The notes under the pieces are model-generated. The model had not been told where the DNA came from. It did no database searches and saw only the letters and a program-made list of their open reading frames with translations. Of a stretch of 64,000 nt of DNA, positions 48,447 through 55,477 are shown one piece after another. Source of the DNA: Amycolatopsis sp. 2-15 (lineage in GTDB: Bacteria; Actinomycetota; Actinomycetes; Mycobacteriales; Pseudonocardiaceae); assembly GCF_030285625.1 (NCBI RefSeq), contig NZ_CP127294.1, positions 9,208,001-9,272,000 on the forward strand. The letters run 5' to 3'. Each line of letters starts with the position of its first letter. Position 1 is the first letter of the stretch. The translations under genes were made by a program, and so were the position numbers.

Positions 48447-49619
48447 ATGAGCAAGAACCCGGATCCACACGACTTCCTCGACCTCGACGCCGGTCTGGCC
48501 GAAGAGGATCGGGCCATCCGGGACGCCGTGCGCGACTACGCGCGCGACCAGCTCCTCGACCACGTGGCCGACTGGTACGAGTCGGGCTCGCTGCCCGCGC
48601 GCGACCTGGCCAAGGGTTTCGGACAACTCGGCCTGCTGGGCATGCACCTGGAGGGCTACGGCTGCGCCGGCACGAGCGCGGTGGCCTACGGCATCGCGTG
48701 CCGCGAGCTGGAGGCCGTCGACTCCGGCCTGCGCAGCTTCGTCTCCGTGCAGGGCTCGCTCGCGATGTTCGCGATCCACCGCTGGGGCACCGAGGAACAC
48801 CGGCAGGAATGGCTGCCGAAGATGGCCGCGGGCGAGGCGCTGGGCTGCTTCGGCCTCACCGAACCCGACGCCGGCAGCGACCCGGGCAGCATGCGCACCC
48901 GCGCGGTGCGCGACGGCTCCGACTGGGTGCTCAACGGCACGAAGATGTGGATCACCAACGGCACCGTCGCCGACGTGGCCGTGGTCTGGGCGCAGACCGA
49001 CGAGGGCATCCGAGGCTTCGTGGTCCCGACGTCGACGCCGGGGTTCACCGCCAACGAGGTGAAGCACAAGCTTTCGCTGCGCGCGTCGCTCACGGCCGAG
49101 CTCGTGCTCGACGGTGTGCGCTTGCCGGAATCCGCGGCGTTCCCGGAGGTGCGCGGCCTGCGCGGGCCGCTGTCCTGCCTCAACGAAGCGCGCTACGGCA
49201 TCCTGTTCGGTGTCGTCGGCGCCGCCCGCGCGTGTTATGAATCGGCGCTCGAATACACACTCGCGCGTGAGCAGTTCGGCAAGCCGCTGGCGAGCTTCCA
49301 GCTCACGCAGCGCAAGCTGGCCGACCTGCTGGTCGAGGTCAACCGTTCGGGGCTCGTCGCGCTGCAGATCGGCCGGCTCAAGGACGCCGGCGCGCTGCAC
49401 CACAACCACGTGAGCTTCGGCAAGCTGGCCAACGTCCGTTCGGCGCTCGACGTCGCGCGCACGGCCCGCTCGATGCTGGGCGCCAACGGCATTTCGCTGG
49501 AGTACCCGGTGATGCGGCACATGGCGAACCTCGAGACGGTGCTGACGTACGAGGGCACCGAGGAGATGCACGCGCTGTCGCTGGGCCAGTCGGTGACGGG
49601 CATCGCGGCGTTCCGCTGA
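48447..49619 (+). CDS. gcdH: Acyl-CoA dehydrogenase, glutaryl-CoA type
   Basis: 390 residues. Motifs: GCFGLTEPDAGSDPGSMRTR (FAD/substrate), WVLNGTKMWITNGTVAD, and the catalytic Glu in LTYEGTEEMHALSLGQSVTG. The short substrate-pocket segment REQFGKPLASFQLTQRKLAD fits glutaryl-CoA dehydrogenases (lysine/tryptophan breakdown), but other short-chain acyl-CoAs are possible. AGGAG lies 9 nt before the ATG. Transcription ends at the hairpin shared with the convergent transketolase gene. Confidence 0.87.
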   Translation: MSKNPDPHDFLDLDAGLAEEDRAIRDAVRDYARDQLLDHVADWYESGSLPARDLAKGFGQLGLLGMHLEGYGCAGTSAVAYGIACRELEAVDSGLRSFVSVQGSLAMFAIHRWGTEEHRQEWLPKMAAGEALGCFGLTEPDAGSDPGSMRTRAVRDGSDWVLNGTKMWITNGTVADVAVVWAQTDEGIRGFVVPTSTPGFTANEVKHKLSLRASLTAELVLDGVRLPESAAFPEVRGLRGPLSCLNEARYGILFGVVGAARACYESALEYTLAREQFGKPLASFQLTQRKLADLLVEVNRSGLVALQIGRLKDAGALHHNHVSFGKLANVRSALDVARTARSMLGANGISLEYPVMRHMANLETVLTYEGTEEMHALSLGQSVTGIAAFR

Positions 49620-49626
49620 TCTTGGG

Positions 49627-49673
49627 TGAGCCTCGGGTCGCCGGGACCCCCAGCCCCGGCGACCCGAAGCTCA
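49627..49673. terminator. Hairpin between gcdH and split transketolase
   Basis: A 13-bp perfect core (49633-49645 with 49655-49667) extends past one mismatch by five more pairs; the outer right arm includes the stop codon of the minus-strand gene. It likely serves both convergent genes. Confidence 0.7.
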
Positions 49674-50570
49674 CGGCCGCAGGAAGTCCTTGAGGGACAA
49701 CGCGATCGAGCCCGCGTCGAGGCCGTGCGCGAGATCGTGGTCGGCCCGCGTCCCGTAGGTGCGCACTTCCGTGTCGCGCAGGGTGCCCAGCGACAGCAGG
49801 CGGTGTGGAACATCCCGCAGCGCTTCGCTCACGTGGTGGGCCGAAGTGCCCTTGAGGTACGGCTCCACGAGCACAAGGTCGGCGACCTCCCCCACCGCGG
49901 CTCGCAGTCCCGCGGCGTCGAACGGGCGGATGGTCGAGGCGTACAGCACCGTCACGTCGAGGCCTTCGCTCGCGGCGAGCACCCGGTCGAGCATCGGGCC
50001 GACGGCCAGCACAACGCCGTTGCGGCCGGTGCGCACTCGCTGGAATCCGACGCCCAGATGCGGTTCGGCGTTCTGGTCAGCCGAGAGCCGCACGTACACG
50101 CGGCTGTCGCCGGGCACGGAGTCGAGCAGCAGGCGGCGGGCCTCGTCGGGGTGGCCGGGCACGTGGACGTACCAGCACGGCAGGGAGTCGATCAGCGCGA
50201 CGTCGCCCGGCGACTGGTGTGTGCGTCCTTCGGCCGGCATGTCGTAGGAGGAGCCGTAGGACACGAGCACGGCGCCCGCGTCCTGGTGGACCAGGTCGAG
50301 TTTGATCTGCTCGAACGCGCGCTCCACGAGGAACGACGAGAACGTGTGGATGATCGGGCGCAGGCCGGCCAGCGCGAGGCCGGCGCCCGTGCTCACGAGC
50401 AGCTGCTCGCGGATCCCGACGTTCACCACCCGGTCCGGATGCCGCCGCGCCACGCCGGCGAGCTGGGCGGCGGAGATGTCGGCGAGGACGACGGCGACGT
50501 CCGGGTCGGCGTCCACGATCTCTTCGGCGGTGGCGAGGAAGGTTTCGCGCATGTTCAACGTGGTCGGCAT
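49671..50570 (-). CDS. Transketolase C-terminal half (Pyr plus C domain)
   Basis: 299 residues: pyrimidine-binding domain (RETFLATAEEIVDADPDVAV, VNVGIREQLLVSTGAGLALA with the conserved Glu, HTFSSFLVERAFEQIKLDLV) and a C-terminal domain (VAVGPMLDRVLAASEGLDVT, VEPYLKGTSAHHVSEALRDV). It pairs with the TPP-binding half encoded 5 bp upstream; together they form one split transketolase. Both lie downstream of a soxbox. Substrates unknown. Confidence 0.88.
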   Translation of the reverse strand: MPTTLNMRETFLATAEEIVDADPDVAVVLADISAAQLAGVARRHPDRVVNVGIREQLLVSTGAGLALAGLRPIIHTFSSFLVERAFEQIKLDLVHQDAGAVLVSYGSSYDMPAEGRTHQSPGDVALIDSLPCWYVHVPGHPDEARRLLLDSVPGDSRVYVRLSADQNAEPHLGVGFQRVRTGRNGVVLAVGPMLDRVLAASEGLDVTVLYASTIRPFDAAGLRAAVGEVADLVLVEPYLKGTSAHHVSEALRDVPHRLLSLGTLRDTEVRTYGTRADHDLAHGLDAGSIALSLKDFLRP

Positions 50571-50575
50571 GTTCG

Positions 50576-51262
50576 TCAGCCCTTCGGTTCGACGACGGCG
50601 ACCACGGCGAGCGGGCGCCCCGGGTGTTCGGTGGTGAACGCGTCGTAGAGCGCTTCGTGAGCGCGGCCGGAGACGGTGCGCGTAACCCAGCCCTCGATCT
50701 CGAACCGGCGCGCGAGGCCGCCGGGCCAGCCGTGCGTGGACGACTGGTTGTCCACGACCACCGCGGTCAGGTTTTCCAGGCCCAGGCGCGCGGCGACCAC
50801 GATCGCCTCGGTGTTGGAGCCTTCGTCGAGCTCGGCGTCGCCGACGAGCGTCACCACGCGGCTGGAGTGGCCGCGGGCGCGCAGGCCGAGCGCGGTGCCG
50901 AGGGCGATCGGCAGGCCGTGGCCCAGCGAACCGCTGGAGATCTCGACGCCGGGAGCGCGTTTGCGGTCCGGGTGATGGCCGAGTCGGGAGCGCGCCGAGG
51001 ACCAGTCGGCGAGCTCGGCCTCGTCGAGAAAACCCTTGACGGTGAGCACGGCGTAGTAGGCCATCGGCCCGTGTCCCTTGGAGAGCAGGAACCGGTCCCG
51101 GCCGGGGTCGTGGAAGTTTTCGGGCGAGAGGTCGAGCACGCGGTCGTAGAGCACCCAGAGAACGTCCACTGTGGACTCTGCTGCGGCCTGGTGCTTGTCG
51201 TCGCCGGTCATCAGCGAGATCAGCCGGGGCAGATCCGCGTAGGCCGTTGCTGTGGTGGTCAT
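50576..51262 (-). CDS. Transketolase N-terminal (TPP-binding) half
   Basis: 228 residues: LLSKGHGPMAYYAVLTVKGF, SSGSLGHGLPIALGTALGLR and the TPP motif VGDAELDEGSNTEAIVVAAR...VVDNQSSTHG. It is shorter than stand-alone transketolase N-halves. On the minus strand TTGACC-19-CACCGT (51271-51301 region) places the predicted start at the ATG, so the transcript would be leaderless; the 19-bp spacer holds the soxbox, as MerR-family activators require. SoxR control is therefore likely. Confidence 0.88.
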   Translation of the reverse strand: MTTTATAYADLPRLISLMTGDDKHQAAAESTVDVLWVLYDRVLDLSPENFHDPGRDRFLLSKGHGPMAYYAVLTVKGFLDEAELADWSSARSRLGHHPDRKRAPGVEISSGSLGHGLPIALGTALGLRARGHSSRVVTLVGDAELDEGSNTEAIVVAARLGLENLTAVVVDNQSSTHGWPGGLARRFEIEGWVTRTVSGRAHEALYDAFTTEHPGRPLAVVAVVEPKG

Positions 51263-51278
51263 GCCCCCCACGGTGCAA

Positions 51279-51296
51279 CCTCGACCATTGTCGAGG
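51279..51296. promoter_or_regulatory. Soxbox (SoxR operator)
   Basis: CCTCGACCATTGTCGAGG, an 18-bp palindrome with the CCTC...GAGG ends of known SoxR sites, lies in the 54-bp gap between soxR and the transketolase genes. It falls inside the 19-bp spacer of the transketolase promoter. On the plus strand TAACCT (51305-51310) precedes the soxR ATG by 6 nt, so SoxR may also repress itself. Confidence 0.8.
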
Positions 51297-51316
51297 TCAA
51301 GCGCTAACCTGAACCA

Positions 51317-51778
51317 ATGACGAGGTTGGCGGAGCACTTGAGCATCGGGCAGGTCGCCGAACGCAGCGGCGTCCCGCACACGGCCCTGCGGTTCTACGAG
51401 GACAAGGGGCTCATCACGTCCGAGCGCTCGGCGGGCAACCAGCGCCGCTACCCGCGTTCGGTGCTGCGGCGGATCGCCTTCATCCGGGCGGCGCAGCGCG
51501 TCGGCCTTTCACTGGAGGACATCAGCGGCGCCCTCGCGACGCTGCCCGCCGACCACGCACCCACCAAAGCCGACTGGGCGCGGCTCTCGCGCGAGTGGCA
51601 GCACGAGCTCGACGCGCGCATCGACGCGTTGCAGCGCCTGCGCGACCGGCTCACCGGCTGCGTCGGCTGCGGCTGCCTGTCGCTGCGCAGCTGCAGCCTG
51701 TACAACGCCGACGACGAGCTGGCCCGCTTCGGGCCCGGGGCGAGCAAGCTGCGTCCGGTGTCCGAGGGCGGGATCTAA
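51317..51778 (+). CDS. soxR: Redox-sensing MerR-family regulator SoxR
   Basis: 153 residues: winged HTH (LSIGQVAERSGVPHTALRFY), dimer helix, and the [2Fe-2S] cluster site CVGCGCLSLRSC, the SoxR spacing C-x2-C-x-C-x5-C. It senses redox-active compounds through cluster oxidation; in streptomycetes SoxR controls quinone-handling genes. Here its operator faces a split transketolase pair, an unusual target. Probably leaderless. Confidence 0.93.
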   Translation: MTRLAEHLSIGQVAERSGVPHTALRFYEDKGLITSERSAGNQRRYPRSVLRRIAFIRAAQRVGLSLEDISGALATLPADHAPTKADWARLSREWQHELDARIDALQRLRDRLTGCVGCGCLSLRSCSLYNADDELARFGPGASKLRPVSEGGI

Positions 51779-51822
51779 TTCCCGTTGTGGTGCGGGCCGG
51801 GATGTGGGTCACTGGTGTCGTT

Positions 51823-52368
51823 ATGGACGAGAAACACATGATCCGCGTCTCCAAGCGGCTTTCCCACCACCTCCGTCACGAACCCGAAGCGATCGGCCTC
51901 ACGCTCGACGCCGCCGGCTGGGTCGGGGTCGACGAGCTGCTGGCAGCATTGGGCACCCACGGCGCGCGGGTGAGCCGGGCCGATCTGGCGGAAGTGGTGG
52001 AGCGCAACAACAAACAGCGCTTCGCCTTCGACGGGAGCGGACAACGGATCCGCGCGAACCAGGGCCACAGCGTCAGCGTCGAGCTGGGTCTGGAGCGCCT
52101 CGCTCCGCCCGAGGTCCTCTACCACGGCACCGCGACGCGCTTCCTGCCCGCGATCTACTCGGAAGGACTGCGGCCGATGCGCCGCCACGCCGTGCACCTG
52201 TCGGCCGCCGTCGAAACCGCGCTCGCGGTCGGCGCCCGGCACGGGCGTCCGGTGGTGCTCCGCGTTGCTGCAGCCGACATGGCCGCCGCGGGGCACGAGT
52301 TCCAGCGCAGCGAGAACGGCGTGTGGCTGACCGCCGCCGTCGCGCCGGAGTACCTGACGGAGAACTAG
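51823..52368 (+). CDS. kptA: RNA 2'-phosphotransferase (KptA/Tpt1)
   Basis: 181 residues: VSKRLSHHLRHEPEAIGLTL, GWVGVDELLAALG, RFAFDGSGQRIRANQGHSV, VLYHGTATRFLPAIYSEGL. The family moves a 2'-phosphate from RNA to NAD; in bacteria its natural substrate is unclear. ATG 51823 was chosen; a second ATG lies at 51838. The stop codon TAG is part of the CTAG used as target by the adjoining insertion sequence, so the protein is intact. Confidence 0.93.
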   Translation: MDEKHMIRVSKRLSHHLRHEPEAIGLTLDAAGWVGVDELLAALGTHGARVSRADLAEVVERNNKQRFAFDGSGQRIRANQGHSVSVELGLERLAPPEVLYHGTATRFLPAIYSEGLRPMRRHAVHLSAAVETALAVGARHGRPVVLRVAAADMAAAGHEFQRSENGVWLTAAVAPEYLTEN

Positions 52369-53671
52369 TACTGCAACGACACTTCGTGATGGCCGCGTCG
52401 TCGGTAGTGGCTGGTACGTGCTCGGGCTTGGCTGGTGCGTCGCCATCGTGACCAGTGCATCGCATGCTGGATTGTGTGGCGGATCGGTGCGGTGACGCGG
52501 TTGAGCAGTTTGCGGATTTCGTTGGACGTTAGCGGTATCAGACCGGGTGCAGATCCCCTTTTTTCGCGGCGTCTCGGGTGATGACGAGGAATGCCGCCGC
52601 CGCCATGGAGAGGGTGATGTGCCGATACCATGCTTGGTATCGGCGGACCTGGTAGTGGTCGAGCCCTGTTTCGTTCTTCGCGGTTTGGAAACTTTCTTCG
52701 ATTGCCCAGCGGCTTCCGGCGACGCGCACCAGTTCGTGGATGTCGGTGTCGGCGGGGCCGAAGCAAATGTAGTAGGCGGTCTCGGTGGGGTCGCTGACTG
52801 AGCGGCGGGCCAGCAGCCAGTGGTCGACTCCTGGTCGGCGCAGGGGGCGGATGTCGACGGCGGCCCAATCGTAGATCCGTTGCCCGTGGGCGCCATCGCC
52901 GCAGGACAGACGCTGCCAGGTGGCCGGGTCGACGTCCGCGATGACGGCGTGGACGCGTCGTTGCCGCAGATCCATGGAAATCACCATTTGGGACTTGGGT
53001 ACTGCCAGCACATGCGCGATGTCGTGCTCTTCCAGCCAGAGCCGTAGCCGCCCGACCTGCCCATAGGCTTCATCGGCGGTGAACCATGCAAACGGGATTC
53101 TCGCGGCGAGCGCGCGTTCCACCATCAGTTGTGCCAGTTCGGGCTTGGTCGCGAATCCGACGTCGTCCGGAATACCGGCTGCAGCGCACCTTCCCCGATC
53201 CGCGATCCACTCTTTCGGCAGGTACAACTCGCGATCGATCAAAGCCCGCCCCCGATCCGAGGCGTACGCCAAGAACACGCCGATCTGCGAATTCTCGATC
53301 CGCCCGGCCGTGCCCGAATACTGGCGCGCCACGCCGGCGGATTTCGTGCCCTTCTTCACGAATCCGGTCTCGTCGGCGATCAACACGCCGCGTTCGGCGT
53401 CCCCGAGCACGTCGACCACCGCAGTGCGCACATCATCACGCATGCCCTCGGCGTCCCAGGCATAGAAGTTCAGCAGCCGCTGCATGCCCTGCGGACCCGT
53501 CTCGCCCGCCATCTCTGCCAGGGTCCAGCCGTTCTTACGCTCGGCTTCCGCCAGCAGTCCCCGCAGGTAGAAAACCATTTGCCGCCGCGGCTCCACCCGC
53601 GAAAACCGCTCCGCGAACCGCCCCGCGAACGCAGCGAAACGCGCCGACCAGTCCGTCACCATCTCCAGCAC
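52365..53671 (-). pseudogene. IS701-family DDE transposase, frameshifted
   Basis: The main frame (stop at 52538) has DDE residues in LIADETGFVKKGTKSAGVAR, WFTADEAYGQVGRL and WAIEESFQTAKNETGLDHYQ. At the run of six A and four G on the coding strand (52555-52564) the frame ends after AAKKGDLHPV; the adjacent frame continues with the normal family C-terminus IPLTSNEIRKLLN...WSRWRRTSQARARTSHYRRR and runs to the CTAG at 52365. One lost G would join them (KKGGSAPGLIP). Programmed slippage at the A-run is an alternative. Start GTG 53671 or ATG 53662. Confidence 0.8.
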
Positions 53672-53749
53672 ACAAGATCAACTACACGACCGTCGAACCA
53701 GAGCCTAACCGACACGCCGGTCGCTTCATAACGAAGTGTCGTTGCAGTA
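52369..53749 (-). mobile_element. IS701-like insertion sequence
   Basis: 1381 bp bounded by perfect 19-bp terminal inverted repeats TACTGCAACGACACTTCGT (52369-52387) and its complement (53731-53749), flanked by CTAG on both sides (52365-52368, 53750-53753), the 4-bp target duplication typical of IS701 relatives. It carries one transposase on the minus strand, which is frameshifted near its C-terminus. Confidence 0.9.
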
Positions 53750-54553
53750 CTAGGGCGTGTCTGACAATGCCTTGGCCCAAGTGACCACGGCATGCAGGAC
53801 GACCGCTGATCGGTAGACGATGACGAGCTTGTCGTAGCGAGTAGCCAGACCCCGCCACTGCTTGAGCAAGTTGAACCGTCGCTCGACGACGTTGCGGCCG
53901 CGGTAGTCAACCGAGTCGAAGGCGGGTGGACGCCCGCCGCGGGAACCGGGGCGTGTGCGGTGCCCGGCCTGATCAGCCGGCTCGGGGATCACCGCGGTGA
54001 TGCCGCGGTCATGCAAGTGGCCGCGGATCGCCCTCGAGGAATAGGCCTAATCGCCGCGGACACGGTCGGGCCGGGTGCGGGCTCGACCACGCCCGGCCCG
54101 ACGGATCGCCAGATGCCGCATCAGGTGCGGGAACATCGGCGCGTCCCCGGCCTGGCCGGGACCGACCAGCGTCACCAACGATCGGCCGTTACCGTCGACG
54201 AGATGGTGCACTTTGGTGTTCCAGCCGCTGCGGGAGCGACCGATCGCATGATCAGGCGGCTCGCTCAGCAGATCCGTGTAGTTCGACCCAGCCCCCTGTG
54301 GGGCGGGCGATGTTGGTGGCGTGCTGATGCGCCCGCGCGATCGTGGAATCCACTGACACTGACCAGTCGACCAGTCCGGCCGCGTCTGCTGCGGTGAGCA
54401 GGCGTTGCAGCACGGTGTCCCAGGTTCCGTCGCCGGCCATCCTGCGGTGCCAGGTCCAGATCGTCTGCCACGGACCGAAACCCTCGGGCACGTCCCGCCA
54501 CGCGATCCCGCAGCGATAGCGGTAGATGATCCCTTCGACCATTGACCTTGCAT
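53750..54553 (-). pseudogene. IS5-like transposase, second frame (OrfB) with amber
   Basis: The useful part begins near 54300: DHAIGRSRSGWNTKVHHLVD (second catalytic region), then RTRPDRVRGD, a TAG at 54047-54049, and AYSSRAIRGHLHDRGITAVI ... NVVERRFNLLKQWRGLATRY to the end. Relatives have GDKAYSS, so AAG has become TAG. The final stop TAG is completed by the TA target plus the flanking G. The element is probably inactive unless the amber is an error. Confidence 0.75.
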
Positions 54554-54695
54554 CGGAGAACGGTCTGCCTTGTTTGCCGGTGCGGACCGGGAGCAGGTCC
54601 TCGATCAGGGCCCACTGGTCGTCTGAGAGCAACTGAAACCGCGACACACCGGGCAGCATCCCAGCTACCAGCCGAAACCTTTGTCAGACACGCCC
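53753..54695 (-). mobile_element. IS5-family (IS427-like) insertion sequence
   Basis: 943 bp with 15-bp terminal inverted repeats GGGCGTGTCTGACAA (53753-53767) and the complement (54681-54695), flanked by TA (53751-53752, 54696-54697). It adjoins the IS701-like element at the shared CTAG. It carries a two-frame transposase with an extra amber codon. Confidence 0.88.
54252..54659 (-). CDS. IS5-like transposase, first frame (OrfA)
   Basis: 135 residues: FQLLSDDQWALIEDLLPVRT, GRPFSDARSMVEGIIYRYRC, WRDVPEGFGPWQTIWTWHRR and VDWSVSVDSTIARAHQHATN, the last with the first catalytic Asp. IS427-group elements join OrfA and OrfB by programmed frameshifting, which fits the overlap here. Start ATG 54659 on the minus strand. 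Confidence 0.82.
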   Translation of the reverse strand: MLPGVSRFQLLSDDQWALIEDLLPVRTGKQGRPFSDARSMVEGIIYRYRCGIAWRDVPEGFGPWQTIWTWHRRMAGDGTWDTVLQRLLTAADAAGLVDWSVSVDSTIARAHQHATNIARPTGGWVELHGSAERAA

Positions 54696-55270
54696 TAGTC
54701 GTGGTGGCGACGGGGCCGGCCGAGCAGCCGGCGACCGACGTCGACGAGCTCGCGGCGCAGGCTTTCGTCGTCGAGCTGTGCGATGTCCGGCGAGCCGCCC
54801 GTCATGGCGAGGCCGGTGAGCGTGACCAGCGCCGCCACCCGTGAGGAGATGTCGGGCTCAGGCCCGGCCAGGATGTCGATGAGGGCGTTCTTGAAGCCCT
54901 CCATCCCGCGCGTCGAGTTCTCGATCGCACGGTTGATACCCGGGTCACTGGAGAACAGCGCGACGAGCACGCGGTGGCGCACCACCAGATCCACGAAGCC
55001 CTCGAGCAGGTAGTCGACCTGCGTGCCGCGGCGGCGTTGTTTCGCGGCCTCCGACACGATGTGGTCGAGCTCGCGGATGGCGGGCGCCGCGACGGCCTCG
55101 GTGATCTCCGCCTTGGTCTTGAAGTGGTAGTACACGGCCGCCTTGGTCACCCCGAGCGCGTCGGCGATCATCTGCAGCGACGTGCCCTCCACACCGTGTT
55201 CGGCGAACAGCCGCAGCGCGGTGCCGAGCAGCCGCGTCCGAGTGTCCTCTGCCGGGGCGGCGGTAGTCAT
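54695..55270 (-). CDS. TetR-family regulator of the MMPL exporter
   Basis: 191 residues. HTH: LRLFAEHGVEGTSLQMIADA then LGVTKAAVYYHFKTKAEITE. It is divergent from an MMPL transporter across a 207-bp gap with four TTGCCGATCG-type sites; one overlaps its own -35 (TTGCCG-17-TACGCT). The stop codon TAG is formed at the insertion junction, so the reading frame is preserved despite the adjoining element. GAGGAGGAACG precedes the ATG. Confidence 0.92.
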   Translation of the reverse strand: MTTAAPAEDTRTRLLGTALRLFAEHGVEGTSLQMIADALGVTKAAVYYHFKTKAEITEAVAAPAIRELDHIVSEAAKQRRRGTQVDYLLEGFVDLVVRHRVLVALFSSDPGINRAIENSTRGMEGFKNALIDILAGPEPDISSRVAALVTLTGLAMTGGSPDIAQLDDESLRRELVDVGRRLLGRPRRHHD

Positions 55271-55294
55271 CGTTCCTCCTCGTCAAGCCCAGGA

Positions 55295-55417
55295 AGCGTA
55301 CGTGACCACTTGTCGATCGGCAAACCGAGATACTTGCCGATCGACAAGCAAACTCCTAGCCGTGCGGCTAGTCACATACTTGCCGATCGACTTGGAAGCT
55401 TCCTTGCCGATCGGCTA
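55295..55417. promoter_or_regulatory. TetR operator array (four sites) and tetR promoter
   Basis: Sites TTGTCGATCGGCAA (55310), TTGCCGATCGACAA (55334), TTGCCGATCGACTT (55380) and TTGCCGATCGGCTA (55404) form two pairs, each 24 bp start to start, 70 bp apart. A further palindrome CTAGCCGTGCGGCTAG lies at 55356-55371. The first site covers the -35 of the minus-strand tetR promoter (-10 TACGCT at 55295-55300). Confidence 0.75.
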
Positions 55418-55477
55418 GCTTCGGAATCACTGGTTCGTGTGACGAAGGCCCCATCCGGGCGAAACGGAGAAACACTC

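Noticed and set aside
52555..52564. Programmed frameshift at the A6G4 run of the IS701-like transposase
   Set aside because: Kept only as an alternative: IS701 transposases are normally single frames, the codon phase is not an ideal slippery heptamer, and one added G gives the standard protein.
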